Source of the DNA: Bradyrhizobium sp. G127
GTDB lineage: Bacteria; Pseudomonadota; Alphaproteobacteria; Rhizobiales; Xanthobacteraceae
DNA: 64,000 nt
Assembly: GCF_021502575.1 (NCBI RefSeq)
Contig: NZ_JAKFGN010000001.1
Span: 1,736,001-1,800,000, forward strand
Direction: 5' to 3'
The position numbers and the translations under genes are program-made. Shown here piece after piece: positions 52,928 to 59,864 of the stretch (position 1 is its first letter; every line of letters starts with the position of its first letter). The notes under the pieces are model-generated. The model worked only from the letters and a program-made list of their open reading frames with translations, was not told where the DNA came from and ran no database searches.

Positions 52928-53725
52928 CTACTGCATCCGTTGTAGCAGCACGTAAGGCTGCCCGCTTTCGGTGCCGATGCTGGTTTCGACATCGAATACG
53001 TCGGCGATCATCCGGTCGGTGATGGTGTCGGCCGGCGTGCCGTCGGCGGCGATGCCGCCTTTGCGCAGAACTATAATTCGGTCGGCGAACCGCACGGCGA
53101 GGTTGAGATCGTGCAGCACCGCGACCACGGCGGTGCCGGAGCGGGCGCGGCGCTTGGCGGTTTCGACAAGGTTGATCTGATATCGCAAATCAAGACTCGA
53201 TGTCGGCTCGTCGAGCAGCAGCACGCCGGGTCCGAACTCGGCTTCGCCGCAGGCCAGTTGCACGAGAACGCGGGCGAAATGCGCGCGCTGCTGTTCGCCG
53301 CCGGACAATGTCGGCAGGTCGCGATAACGGAAGGGCTCAAGCTGCAACTCTGCGATGGCGGCATCGACCAGCGGCTGCGACACGGCGCGCGGCCGATCGC
53401 CCGCGCCCATGGCGACGATCTCCTCCACGGTGAACGGAAAGGAGACACTAATGTGCTGGGACAGCATGACGCGATGGTTGGCGAGGTCCCGCGATCCGTA
53501 GGAGGCGAGGTCGCGGCCTTTCAGCCGGACGTTGCCGGAGGTCGCGCGCAGATCGCCGGACAACAATCGCAGCAGCGTGGACTTGCCCGCGCCGTTCGGT
53601 CCGACGATGGCGACGGTCTCGCCGCCGTAGAGCCGCAGCGACACCCTGTCGAGCAGCGTCGCGTGGCGGATCTTCATGCAGACCGCATCGGCTTCGATCA
53701 GCGCGGGGGCGGAAGGCGCGGTCAT
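52928..53725 (-). CDS. hmuV: Haemin ABC transporter ATP-binding protein HmuV
   Basis: This 265-residue ATPase has Walker A GPNGAGKSTLLRLLSG, the HmuV-type segment LANHRVMLSQHISVSFPFTVEEIVAMG, signature LSGGEQQRAHFARVL and Walker B LLLDEPTSSLDLRYQ. The start at 53725 overlaps the hmuU stop by 4 bases. It ends the hmuPTUV operon that brings haem from periplasm to cytoplasm. Confidence 0.95.
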   Translation of the reverse strand: MTAPSAPALIEADAVCMKIRHATLLDRVSLRLYGGETVAIVGPNGAGKSTLLRLLSGDLRATSGNVRLKGRDLASYGSRDLANHRVMLSQHISVSFPFTVEEIVAMGAGDRPRAVSQPLVDAAIAELQLEPFRYRDLPTLSGGEQQRAHFARVLVQLACGEAEFGPGVLLLDEPTSSLDLRYQINLVETAKRRARSGTAVVAVLHDLNLAVRFADRIIVLRKGGIAADGTPADTITDRMIADVFDVETSIGTESGQPYVLLQRMQ

Positions 53726-54816
53726 CCGATCAGCTTTCGCTGCCGCAGCAGGATGAACAGGAAGAACGGCGCGCCGAGCGCCGCGGTGAGAATCCCGATC
53801 GGCACTTCGGCCGGAGCGGCGAGCACCCGCGCCAGTGTATCGGCAAGGATCAGGAGAATGGCCCCAAGGCATATCGAAGCGGGCAGCAGCATCCGGTGAC
53901 CGGGGCCGATCACGATGCGCAGCAGATGCGGCACCACGATGCCGACGAAGCCGACCACGCCGCAGATCGACACCGCGACGCCGGTCATCGCCGAGATCAG
54001 CACGATGGAAATTTTCTTCAGGCGTTCGACATCGACGCCGGTGTGAAACGCTTCGGCTTCGCCGAGCACAAGCACGTCGAGGCCGCGCGCGATCAGGGGA
54101 ATCGCGAGCAACGCCAGCAACGCGACCGGCGCGACGATGCCGGCTTTCGGCCATGTCGCGCCGCTGAGCGAGCCCAACAGCCAGAATGTAATGTCGCGCA
54201 GTTGCCGGTCGTCGGCGACGAATACCAGCAGGCCGATGCCGGCGTTGGCGATGGCCGCGATCGCAAGGCCCGCCAGCAGGAAGATCGCCACCGAGGTGCG
54301 GCCTTCGCGGCTGGCGATCTTGTAGAGAACGATGGTGGTCAGCAGCGAGCCTGCAAAGGCCGCGATCGGCAGCAGCTCCAGTTGCAGGAAGCGGAAGCTT
54401 GCGCCCCATGCGCTGTCTGAAATTACGATGGCGGTTGCGGCTGCGAATGCGCCGCCACTCGAGACGCCGACCAGCGCTGGGTCGGCGAGGGGATTGCGGA
54501 ACAGGCCCTGCATGATCGCACCCGACAGCGCGAGCAGGCCGCCGATCATGCCCGCGATGGCGATGCGCGGAATCCGGATGGTCCACAGCACCAGTTCGTC
54601 GCGCGCCAGCATCGCGGGGTCTGCGCCCGCGATGCTCAGTCCGAGGGCTGCGGCGAGGCGCGGCAGCGGAATGCCCGCCGCGCCGACCGTGGTCGCCAGC
54701 AGCGCGACCGCGAGAACGCCCGCGATCAGGATGGCATAAACAGCGACTGCCGAAGGCCGCATGGAGGGCGCACGAACATTGGCCGCGGCCGGCGACGCGG
54801 CGTCGGCGGTTGTCAT
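53722..54816 (-). CDS. hmuU: Haemin ABC transporter permease HmuU (FecCD family)
   Basis: This 364-residue permease has about nine to ten helices. FecCD signatures include RIPRIAIAGMIGGLLALSGAIMQGLFRNPLADPALVGVSSGG and GVVGFVGIVVPHLLRIVIGPGHRMLLPASICLGAILLILADTLAR. The start is ATG 54816, which overlaps the hmuT stop (ATGA); an ATG at 54852 is possible but would overlap hmuT further. Confidence 0.95.
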   Translation of the reverse strand: MTTADAASPAAANVRAPSMRPSAVAVYAILIAGVLAVALLATTVGAAGIPLPRLAAALGLSIAGADPAMLARDELVLWTIRIPRIAIAGMIGGLLALSGAIMQGLFRNPLADPALVGVSSGGAFAAATAIVISDSAWGASFRFLQLELLPIAAFAGSLLTTIVLYKIASREGRTSVAIFLLAGLAIAAIANAGIGLLVFVADDRQLRDITFWLLGSLSGATWPKAGIVAPVALLALLAIPLIARGLDVLVLGEAEAFHTGVDVERLKKISIVLISAMTGVAVSICGVVGFVGIVVPHLLRIVIGPGHRMLLPASICLGAILLILADTLARVLAAPAEVPIGILTAALGAPFFLFILLRQRKLIG

Positions 54817-55793
54817 TTGTGGCAATCGACGGACAGCGCCGCCGGCTTCCATGTCGCGGCCTTGTCCGCCAGATCGGGATAGAGCGACACGGCCAGATCG
54901 CGGGCGGCGGCGGCGGTGCGCGGGCCGAAGCCCAGCAGATAAAGTCCGTCCATCGCGACGAACGCCTTTTTCGCAGCCGCTGGCGTCAGCGCAAACGACG
55001 GATTCGCGAACACGGTGGCGGCGTCGAGTTGCTCCCGGCCGCGCTGCATGGTGAGCACCACATCGGGCCTGGCCGCGACGATGGCTTCGTCATTGACGGG
55101 CTTGTAGCCATCGAAGCCTTCCACGGCGTTGACGCCGCCGGCCATCTTGATGATCTCGTTCGCCGCGGTCTTCTGGCCAGCCACCATGGCGCGGCCGTTG
55201 AGGAACGACATCACGAATATCACGCGGGCCGGTTGCCTGACGCCGTCACGCAGCTTCTTCAGTTCGGCGAGGTCGTGGTTGACGGCCGCCGCGAGACACG
55301 CGCCGCGCGCATCGACATCCATCGCATGGGCAACCAGCTTGATTTTGTCGATCACGCCCTGTTCGGTGTAGTTGTCCGGAAACGACACCAGCGGAATCTT
55401 CGCGGTATCCAGTACATCGAGCGTTTCCTTGGGACCGGAGCCTTCAACTGCCAGGATCAGTTGCGGGTTGAGACCGAGCACGCCTTCGGCCGACAGTTGC
55501 CGCATGTAGCCGACGTTTGGCTTTTCGGCGAGGGCGCTGACCGGATAGAGGCTCGTGCTGTCGATCCCCACGACGCGGTCCTGCAAACCGAGCGCATACA
55601 GGATCTCTGTGATCGCGCCGCCAACCGAGACGATTCGGGATGTGTTGCCGATGACGACGTCGCGGCCGCGCGCGTCATGGATCACGATGCTGTCGGCCCG
55701 CGCCGTGGCGAACGAGATCGCGCCGATATAAAGGCTTGCGGCGAGGCCGAGAGCTATCCCAAGCGTGCGGCGGACAGACATCTGAATTTTCAT
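54813..55793 (-). CDS. hmuT: Periplasmic haemin-binding protein HmuT
   Basis: This 326-residue periplasmic protein has a signal peptide (RTLGIALGLAASLYIGAISFATARA). Its type III binding-protein fold opens IVIHDARGRDVVIGNTSRIVSVGGAITEILYALG, the usual HmuT pattern, and includes the conserved VVGIDSTSLYPVSA that carries the haem-ligand tyrosine region. It passes haem from HmuR to HmuUV. It overlaps hmuP by 4 bases. Confidence 0.94.
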   Translation of the reverse strand: MKIQMSVRRTLGIALGLAASLYIGAISFATARADSIVIHDARGRDVVIGNTSRIVSVGGAITEILYALGLQDRVVGIDSTSLYPVSALAEKPNVGYMRQLSAEGVLGLNPQLILAVEGSGPKETLDVLDTAKIPLVSFPDNYTEQGVIDKIKLVAHAMDVDARGACLAAAVNHDLAELKKLRDGVRQPARVIFVMSFLNGRAMVAGQKTAANEIIKMAGGVNAVEGFDGYKPVNDEAIVAARPDVVLTMQRGREQLDAATVFANPSFALTPAAAKKAFVAMDGLYLLGFGPRTAAAARDLAVSLYPDLADKAATWKPAALSVDCHK

Positions 55794-55993
55794 TTGGTCA
55801 GGATCAGCTTGTTCTGCGCGGTCAGCCGCAGGCGATAGGTTTCCTCGCCGTGCAGGATAAGAATTTCCCGCGTGGCGGAAAACAGGTCGCGGCTGTTGAT
55901 GCGGTTATCCGCCAACGGGACCGAGCGCTCAATTAGAGTTGTTCTAATCTGCTTGTCCGGATCGCCGGAAGGGTCTCGGTGGTCAGCATTCAT
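55790..55993 (-). CDS. hmuP: Haemin uptake protein HmuP/HemP
   Basis: This is a 67-residue protein whose conserved half is NRINSRDLFSATREILILHGEETYRLRLTAQNKLILTK, the HemP family core. In Bradyrhizobium HmuP is known as a co-activator of haem uptake genes. It starts the hmuPTUV operon. An ICE-like operator lies inside the first 21 codons, so the true start may be further in, for example TTG at 55915. Confidence 0.85.
   Translation of the reverse strand: MNADHRDPSGDPDKQIRTTLIERSVPLADNRINSRDLFSATREILILHGEETYRLRLTAQNKLILTK
55933..55947. promoter_or_regulatory. ICE-like iron-control element (Irr-type)
   Basis: TTAGAGTTGTTCTAA matches the rhizobial iron control element TTAGAA-N3-TTCTAA at 11 of 12 fixed bases. 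Flanking bases extend it to ATTAGA-N5-TCTAAT. It lies in the hmuP/hmuR divergent region, but inside the longest hmuP reading frame. Confidence 0.6.
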
Positions 55994-56067
55994 CCGTCTT
56001 GCGCGTTCGGTTCGAGAAATCGTTGTTCTTCTTTAATTTTGCCTCCGCACAAACGCCAACGCTCTAA

Positions 56068-56084
56068 TTTACAATTGATGTAAA
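56068..56084. promoter_or_regulatory. Second palindrome upstream of hmuR
   Basis: TTTACAATTGATGTAAA has perfect 6-bp arms (TTTACA and TGTAAA) and the 17-bp length of a full ICE, with altered inner bases. It lies 153 bases upstream of hmuR, just before a weak TTGACC (56100-56105) / AATAGT (56124-56129) promoter. It may bind a second regulator or be a diverged iron box. Confidence 0.4.
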
Positions 56085-56236
56085 CTTAACCGGGCGCGAT
56101 TGACCTTACGCCGGGTATTTACGAATAGTGTCAGGACGCTGGCAAAGGTCCGGCGCGATTCACGAGAGCCAGCCAGCCGCCTTTCGAGGCGATGCCCGCC
56201 AGCCGCAGCAAATCATAATAAAGAGTTGGGGCTGTC

Positions 56237-58600
56237 ATGTTGGGGCTGAACGCGCGCGTGTGCGCGCTTCTCGTATCTGTGTCTGTTGTTGCGATGGGGA
56301 TTGCAGCGACGCCGGTCTATGCGCAATCGGTTGAACCACCCGCGCAGGTGGTGAAGCCGAAGCCGGTCAAGAAGAAGCGCGCGGCAAAGCCGATGGCGGA
56401 AGTGCCGCTGCCGAGCAATCCGATGAACGCGAATGCGCAGGTCGGCAAGCCGGTCTATCAATCGCTCGATGAAATCACCGTCGGCGCAACCAAGACGGAG
56501 GAACGCGCGATCGACGCGCTGGCGCCGGTCAGTGTGGTGACGCTGGAGCAGATCCAGGGACGAATGGCGACACGCGTCGGCGATCTCGTTTACAATATTC
56601 CCGGTGTCTGGCTACAGGATCGCGGTGACGATCCGTCCACGGCGATCAACATCCGCGGTTTGCAGGACTTCGGCCGTGTGGCAGTCGTCGTCGATGGCGC
56701 GCGTCAGAACTATCAACGCACTGGCCACAACTCGAATGGCTCTTTCTTCCTCAACCCCGAACTGATCGGCGGCATCGACATCGTGCGCGGTCCGACCGCC
56801 AATATTTATGGCTCGGGCGCAATCGGCGGCGTGGCTTCTTTCCGCACCAAGGATATCCAGGATGTGGTGCGTCCCGGTGAACGATGGGGCGTCGACACCA
56901 ATACGGTGTTTGGCACCAACCACGGCCGCGCGCTCGGCTCGATCTTCGGCGGCGTGCACGTCAACCCGAATGTCGATGTATTCGCGGGCGGAACTTACTC
57001 GACGCAGGACAACTACAAGGACGGTCTTGGTATCCCGGTCGAGAACAGCGCGCAGCGGCTCTCGAGCGGTATTGCAAAGCTCACCGTTCGTCCCGCCGAC
57101 GGACATGAAATCAAGCTCGGCGGCATCTTCCAGGAAGACATCTATAATGTCGGCCAGCCCCGCCGTCCTGTCGGGCAACCCTTCGCGCAGCCAGGCTCCG
57201 CAGGTAACGGCACGTCGGTCTACGCGACCAACCTGAAGAACTACACCACTACGCTGGGCTGGAAGTACTCCCGGCCCGATGATCAGATTTTTGACTGGGA
57301 TGCCAAAATCTACTGGAACCGGACCGGCAGCCAGCAGGTCAAGACCCTGCACAACTCGGCGCTGGCGACCGGAAATTGCGCCGGCGGCCAGCCCGGCAAC
57401 AGCATCACCGGCTGCGTCGGCGATCAGCGCAGTTATCTGATCGACACCTTCGGGTTCGATGTTCACAACACGTCGCGCTTTGAGACCGGTGACTGGCGCC
57501 ACGCCATCACCTACGGCGCTGACGGCTTCCGCGACGACGTTTCGACTGCCGACAAGAGCGGTAATTCCAACAAGACGACGCCCGGGGGCGAGCGCACCGT
57601 TTCAGGTGGGTTCGTTCAGTGGAAAACCAACTACACCTCGCTGTTCGAGATGGTCAGCGCGGTCCGCTACGACAACTATCAGCTCAGTTCGTCAGCGGGC
57701 TCCGCCAGCGGCGACCGCTTCTCGCCGAAGATCACCATCGGCCTTCTGCCGGCGAGCGTCGTGACGCCCTATGTCAGCTATGCGGAAGGCTACCGCGCGC
57801 CTTCGATCACCGAAACGCTGGTGGACAGCGCCCACGTCGCAACCGGCGCCGGGCAGGGTGACTTTTCGATCTGCCCGGACGGCACGCGCGGCTTCTTCTG
57901 CTTCCTGCCGAATCCCAACCTGCGCCCCGAGGTCGGCAAGACCAAGGAAATCGGTCTCAATATCAAGAAGAATGACCTGTTCAGGGCCGGTGACAGCTTC
58001 CGCGGCAAGCTGAATCTCTTCCGCAACGATGTCGACGACTATATCGACAGCGTTCAGTTCACGGGACCTCCGTTCAACTCGTTCCCGCCGATTCCGGGCG
58101 TGTTTCCGACGACGTATCTGCAGTACCAGAACATCGCTCATGCCCGGATCCAGGGCTTCGAAGCCGAAACGATGTACGATGCGAACGATTATTTTGTCGG
58201 CGTGTCATTGACGCTTCAGGAAGGGAAGAACACCCAGACCAACATCGGCCTGTACAGCGTGCAGCCGCAGAAAGTGACAACGACCGCGGGTCTGCGCTTC
58301 CTCGACAACCAGGTCATACTGTCGGCGATGTGGACGTCGGTGAAGAGCAACACTGACATTCCGGTCACATATCTGCCGGGCACGTCCTACGACCTGGTCA
58401 ACCTGTATCTGCAAGTGAGACCGACGAAGGATTTTGCGCTGAACTTCTCGGTCGAGAATCTCCTCAATCAGTACTACCGGCCTTACGCCATTCCGCGCGC
58501 CGCCGATTTCACGTCGCCGCAGAACGACGTGCTGTGGGCCAGCGCGGGCGCCGGCATCGTCTACAAGGCCGGGCTCAAGTATCACTTCGGAGGCACCTGA
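56237..58600 (+). CDS. hmuR: TonB-dependent outer-membrane haemin receptor HmuR
   Basis: This 787-residue receptor has a signal peptide ending near VYAQ. A basic, proline-rich stretch (about residues 34-55) precedes the plug domain (DEITVGATKTEERAIDALAPVSVVTLEQIQ, with GVWLQDRGDDPSTAINIRGL). The beta-barrel carries the haem-receptor region YVSYAEGYRAPSITETLVDSAH and ends in aromatic KYHFGGT instead of the usual terminal Phe. It takes haem across the outer membrane and needs TonB/ExbBD, which are not in the window. SD GAGTTGGGG lies before the ATG. Confidence 0.95.
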   Translation: MLGLNARVCALLVSVSVVAMGIAATPVYAQSVEPPAQVVKPKPVKKKRAAKPMAEVPLPSNPMNANAQVGKPVYQSLDEITVGATKTEERAIDALAPVSVVTLEQIQGRMATRVGDLVYNIPGVWLQDRGDDPSTAINIRGLQDFGRVAVVVDGARQNYQRTGHNSNGSFFLNPELIGGIDIVRGPTANIYGSGAIGGVASFRTKDIQDVVRPGERWGVDTNTVFGTNHGRALGSIFGGVHVNPNVDVFAGGTYSTQDNYKDGLGIPVENSAQRLSSGIAKLTVRPADGHEIKLGGIFQEDIYNVGQPRRPVGQPFAQPGSAGNGTSVYATNLKNYTTTLGWKYSRPDDQIFDWDAKIYWNRTGSQQVKTLHNSALATGNCAGGQPGNSITGCVGDQRSYLIDTFGFDVHNTSRFETGDWRHAITYGADGFRDDVSTADKSGNSNKTTPGGERTVSGGFVQWKTNYTSLFEMVSAVRYDNYQLSSSAGSASGDRFSPKITIGLLPASVVTPYVSYAEGYRAPSITETLVDSAHVATGAGQGDFSICPDGTRGFFCFLPNPNLRPEVGKTKEIGLNIKKNDLFRAGDSFRGKLNLFRNDVDDYIDSVQFTGPPFNSFPPIPGVFPTTYLQYQNIAHARIQGFEAETMYDANDYFVGVSLTLQEGKNTQTNIGLYSVQPQKVTTTAGLRFLDNQVILSAMWTSVKSNTDIPVTYLPGTSYDLVNLYLQVRPTKDFALNFSVENLLNQYYRPYAIPRAADFTSPQNDVLWASAGAGIVYKAGLKYHFGGT

Positions 58601-58639
58601 GCGCGCGTTGTCGCGCCGAGACATTCAGCACAGGACAAG

Positions 58640-58664
58640 CCGCGCGGATTTTTTCGCGCGGTTT
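58640..58664 (+). terminator. Hairpin after hmuR
   Basis: CCGCGCG and CGCGCGG form a 7-bp GC stem with an 8-base loop holding six T, followed by TTTG. It lies 40 bases after the hmuR stop. It could end most hmuR transcripts, with hmuQ having its own promoter. Confidence 0.45.
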
Positions 58665-58699
58665 GTCGCGTTTGCGACATTGGGAGAGGCGCACGCTTC

Positions 58700-58755
58700 T
58701 TGCAGGATGCGGATATGGACTTTGATAAATCGCGGCATGCCTTTAAGATAAGGCA
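58700..58755 (+). promoter_or_regulatory. Candidate hmuQ promoter with downstream palindrome
   Basis: TTGCAG (58700-58705) and TGATAA (58723-58728) are 17 bases apart. Directly downstream, TGCCTT-N6-AAGGCA (58738-58755) is a perfect inverted repeat placed near the expected transcription start, where a repressor would act. The SD AGGAG follows. Confidence 0.45.
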
Positions 58756-58770
58756 AACAGGAGAAGACAG

Positions 58771-59106
58771 ATGTTTATTGCAATGAACCGATTCCAGGTG
58801 AAGACCGGCTCCGAACAGGCGTTCGAAACCATCTGGGCAACGCGCGAGTCCTATCTGAGTGAACTCGCGGGCTTCATCGAATTCCATCTGCTGCGCGGGC
58901 CGAAGGCCGACGATCACACGCTGTATTCGACCCATACGTTGTGGGCGGACAAGGCAGCGTTCGAGGCGTGGACCAAGTCCGAGCAGTTCCGCAAGGCGCA
59001 TGCCCGCGCCGACAACCAGACCGGCGAGAGCCTCTATCTCGGCCATCCGAAGTTCGAAGGCTTCGACATCATCCAGACCGAGCGCAAGACCAGCGCCGCG
59101 GCTTGA
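58771..59106 (+). CDS. hmuQ: Haem-degrading monooxygenase HmuQ (IsdG/ABM family)
   Basis: This 111-residue cytoplasmic enzyme cleaves haem to release iron. It has the ABM fold: an N-terminal strand with the catalytic-type asparagine (FIAMNRFQV), a conserved tryptophan in HTLWADKAAFEAWTKS, and a histidine in FRKAHARAD. It matches HmuQ of Bradyrhizobium in length and motif order. It starts after AGGAGAAG and is followed 25 bases later by hutX. Confidence 0.92.
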   Translation: MFIAMNRFQVKTGSEQAFETIWATRESYLSELAGFIEFHLLRGPKADDHTLYSTHTLWADKAAFEAWTKSEQFRKAHARADNQTGESLYLGHPKFEGFDIIQTERKTSAAA

Positions 59107-59131
59107 TCCGCCGCGCGCAGAGGGCAAGGCC

Positions 59132-59632
59132 ATGCTGAGTACCGATCTCGCCGACCTGCGCAAGCACATGGCGGAAAATCCGGGCGGCGTCATCGAGGAC
59201 GTCGCCCGCGAGAAGAACGTCACGGCGCGCGCCGTCATCGAGGCGCTGCCGGACGAGATGCGCAGCCTCAAACCGGGCACGGCCTTCGTCGCCGCGATGC
59301 AGGACATCGCGACATGGGGCGAGGTGACGCTGATCATCCACACCGAGGACGGCATCTTCGAAGTCACCGAGCCGGTGGGCGGCGGCGAAATCGGCCGCGG
59401 CTACTACAACATCATGAAGCCGAAGGGAATGCACGGCCATCTGCGGCATGAGCGCTGCGGCGGCATCGCCTTCGTCGAGCGGCCGTTCATGGGCAAGTCG
59501 TCGGCCTTCGTGGCGTTCCTCAATGTCGACGGCGGCGTGATGTTCAAGGTGTTCGTCGGCCGTGACGAGAACCGCGCGCTGAAAACCGATCAGCTCGAGA
59601 AGTTTCACGCACTGGCGAAGACGCTGGGGTGA
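59132..59632 (+). CDS. hutX: Cytoplasmic haem carrier/utilisation protein HutX (HuvX family)
   Basis: This 166-residue protein of the HutX/HuvX family is thought to bind incoming haem in the cytoplasm and hand it on. Family features are LADLRKHMAENPGGVIEDVAREKNVTARAVIEALP and the C-terminal KSSAFVAFLNVDGGVMFKVFVGRDENRALKTDQLEKFHAL. The start at 59132 gives family length; longer in-frame sequence overlaps hmuQ. It ends the rightward haem operon before a clear terminator. Confidence 0.9.
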   Translation: MLSTDLADLRKHMAENPGGVIEDVAREKNVTARAVIEALPDEMRSLKPGTAFVAAMQDIATWGEVTLIIHTEDGIFEVTEPVGGGEIGRGYYNIMKPKGMHGHLRHERCGGIAFVERPFMGKSSAFVAFLNVDGGVMFKVFVGRDENRALKTDQLEKFHALAKTLG

Positions 59633-59643
59633 ATTTCACGGGT

Positions 59644-59669
59644 GTCGTCCCGGCCTGCGCCGGGACGAC
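59644..59669. repeat. Dispersed palindrome, GTCGTCCCGG family
   Basis: GTCGTCCCGG and CCGGGACGAC are perfect 10-bp arms around CCTGCG, 11 bases after hutX. It belongs with the copies at 4135-4257 and 50370-50395. Confidence 0.7.
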
Positions 59670-59700
59670 GTGAGAATTTGTTTCGTTGTGAACAAAAACG

Positions 59701-59732
59701 ATGGCCGGGAAAATTCCCGGCCATTTTTGTTT
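59701..59732 (+). terminator. Rho-independent terminator of the hmuR-hmuQ-hutX transcript
   Basis: ATGGCCGGGA and its exact complement form a 10-bp stem with loop AAAT, followed by TTTTGTTT. It is the strongest terminator in the window. Confidence 0.85.
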
Positions 59733-59752
59733 CCGCATTCAAAAGGTGCGAG

Positions 59753-59796
59753 CGAAGCAATCCGGCCTTTGGAGGGGCAAGGACCGGATTGCTTCG
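59753..59796. repeat. Inverted repeat, CGAAGCAATCCGG arms
   Basis: A perfect 13-bp inverted repeat (59753-59765 and 59784-59796) surrounds an 18-base spacer. It is non-coding and stands between the haem operon terminator and the convergent RND gene. It looks like a dispersed intergenic repeat. Confidence 0.65.
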
Positions 59797-59864
59797 TCGC
59801 GGGCACGGCGCTGGAACGGGCATTCAGCGCGGCACCGGTGGTGCGACCCGCCCGGTGGGGCGGG

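Noticed and set aside
53726-54586. N-terminal extension of the hmuV frame
   Set aside because: It runs inside hmuU in another frame; the ATG at 53725 overlaps the hmuU stop as expected for coupled genes.
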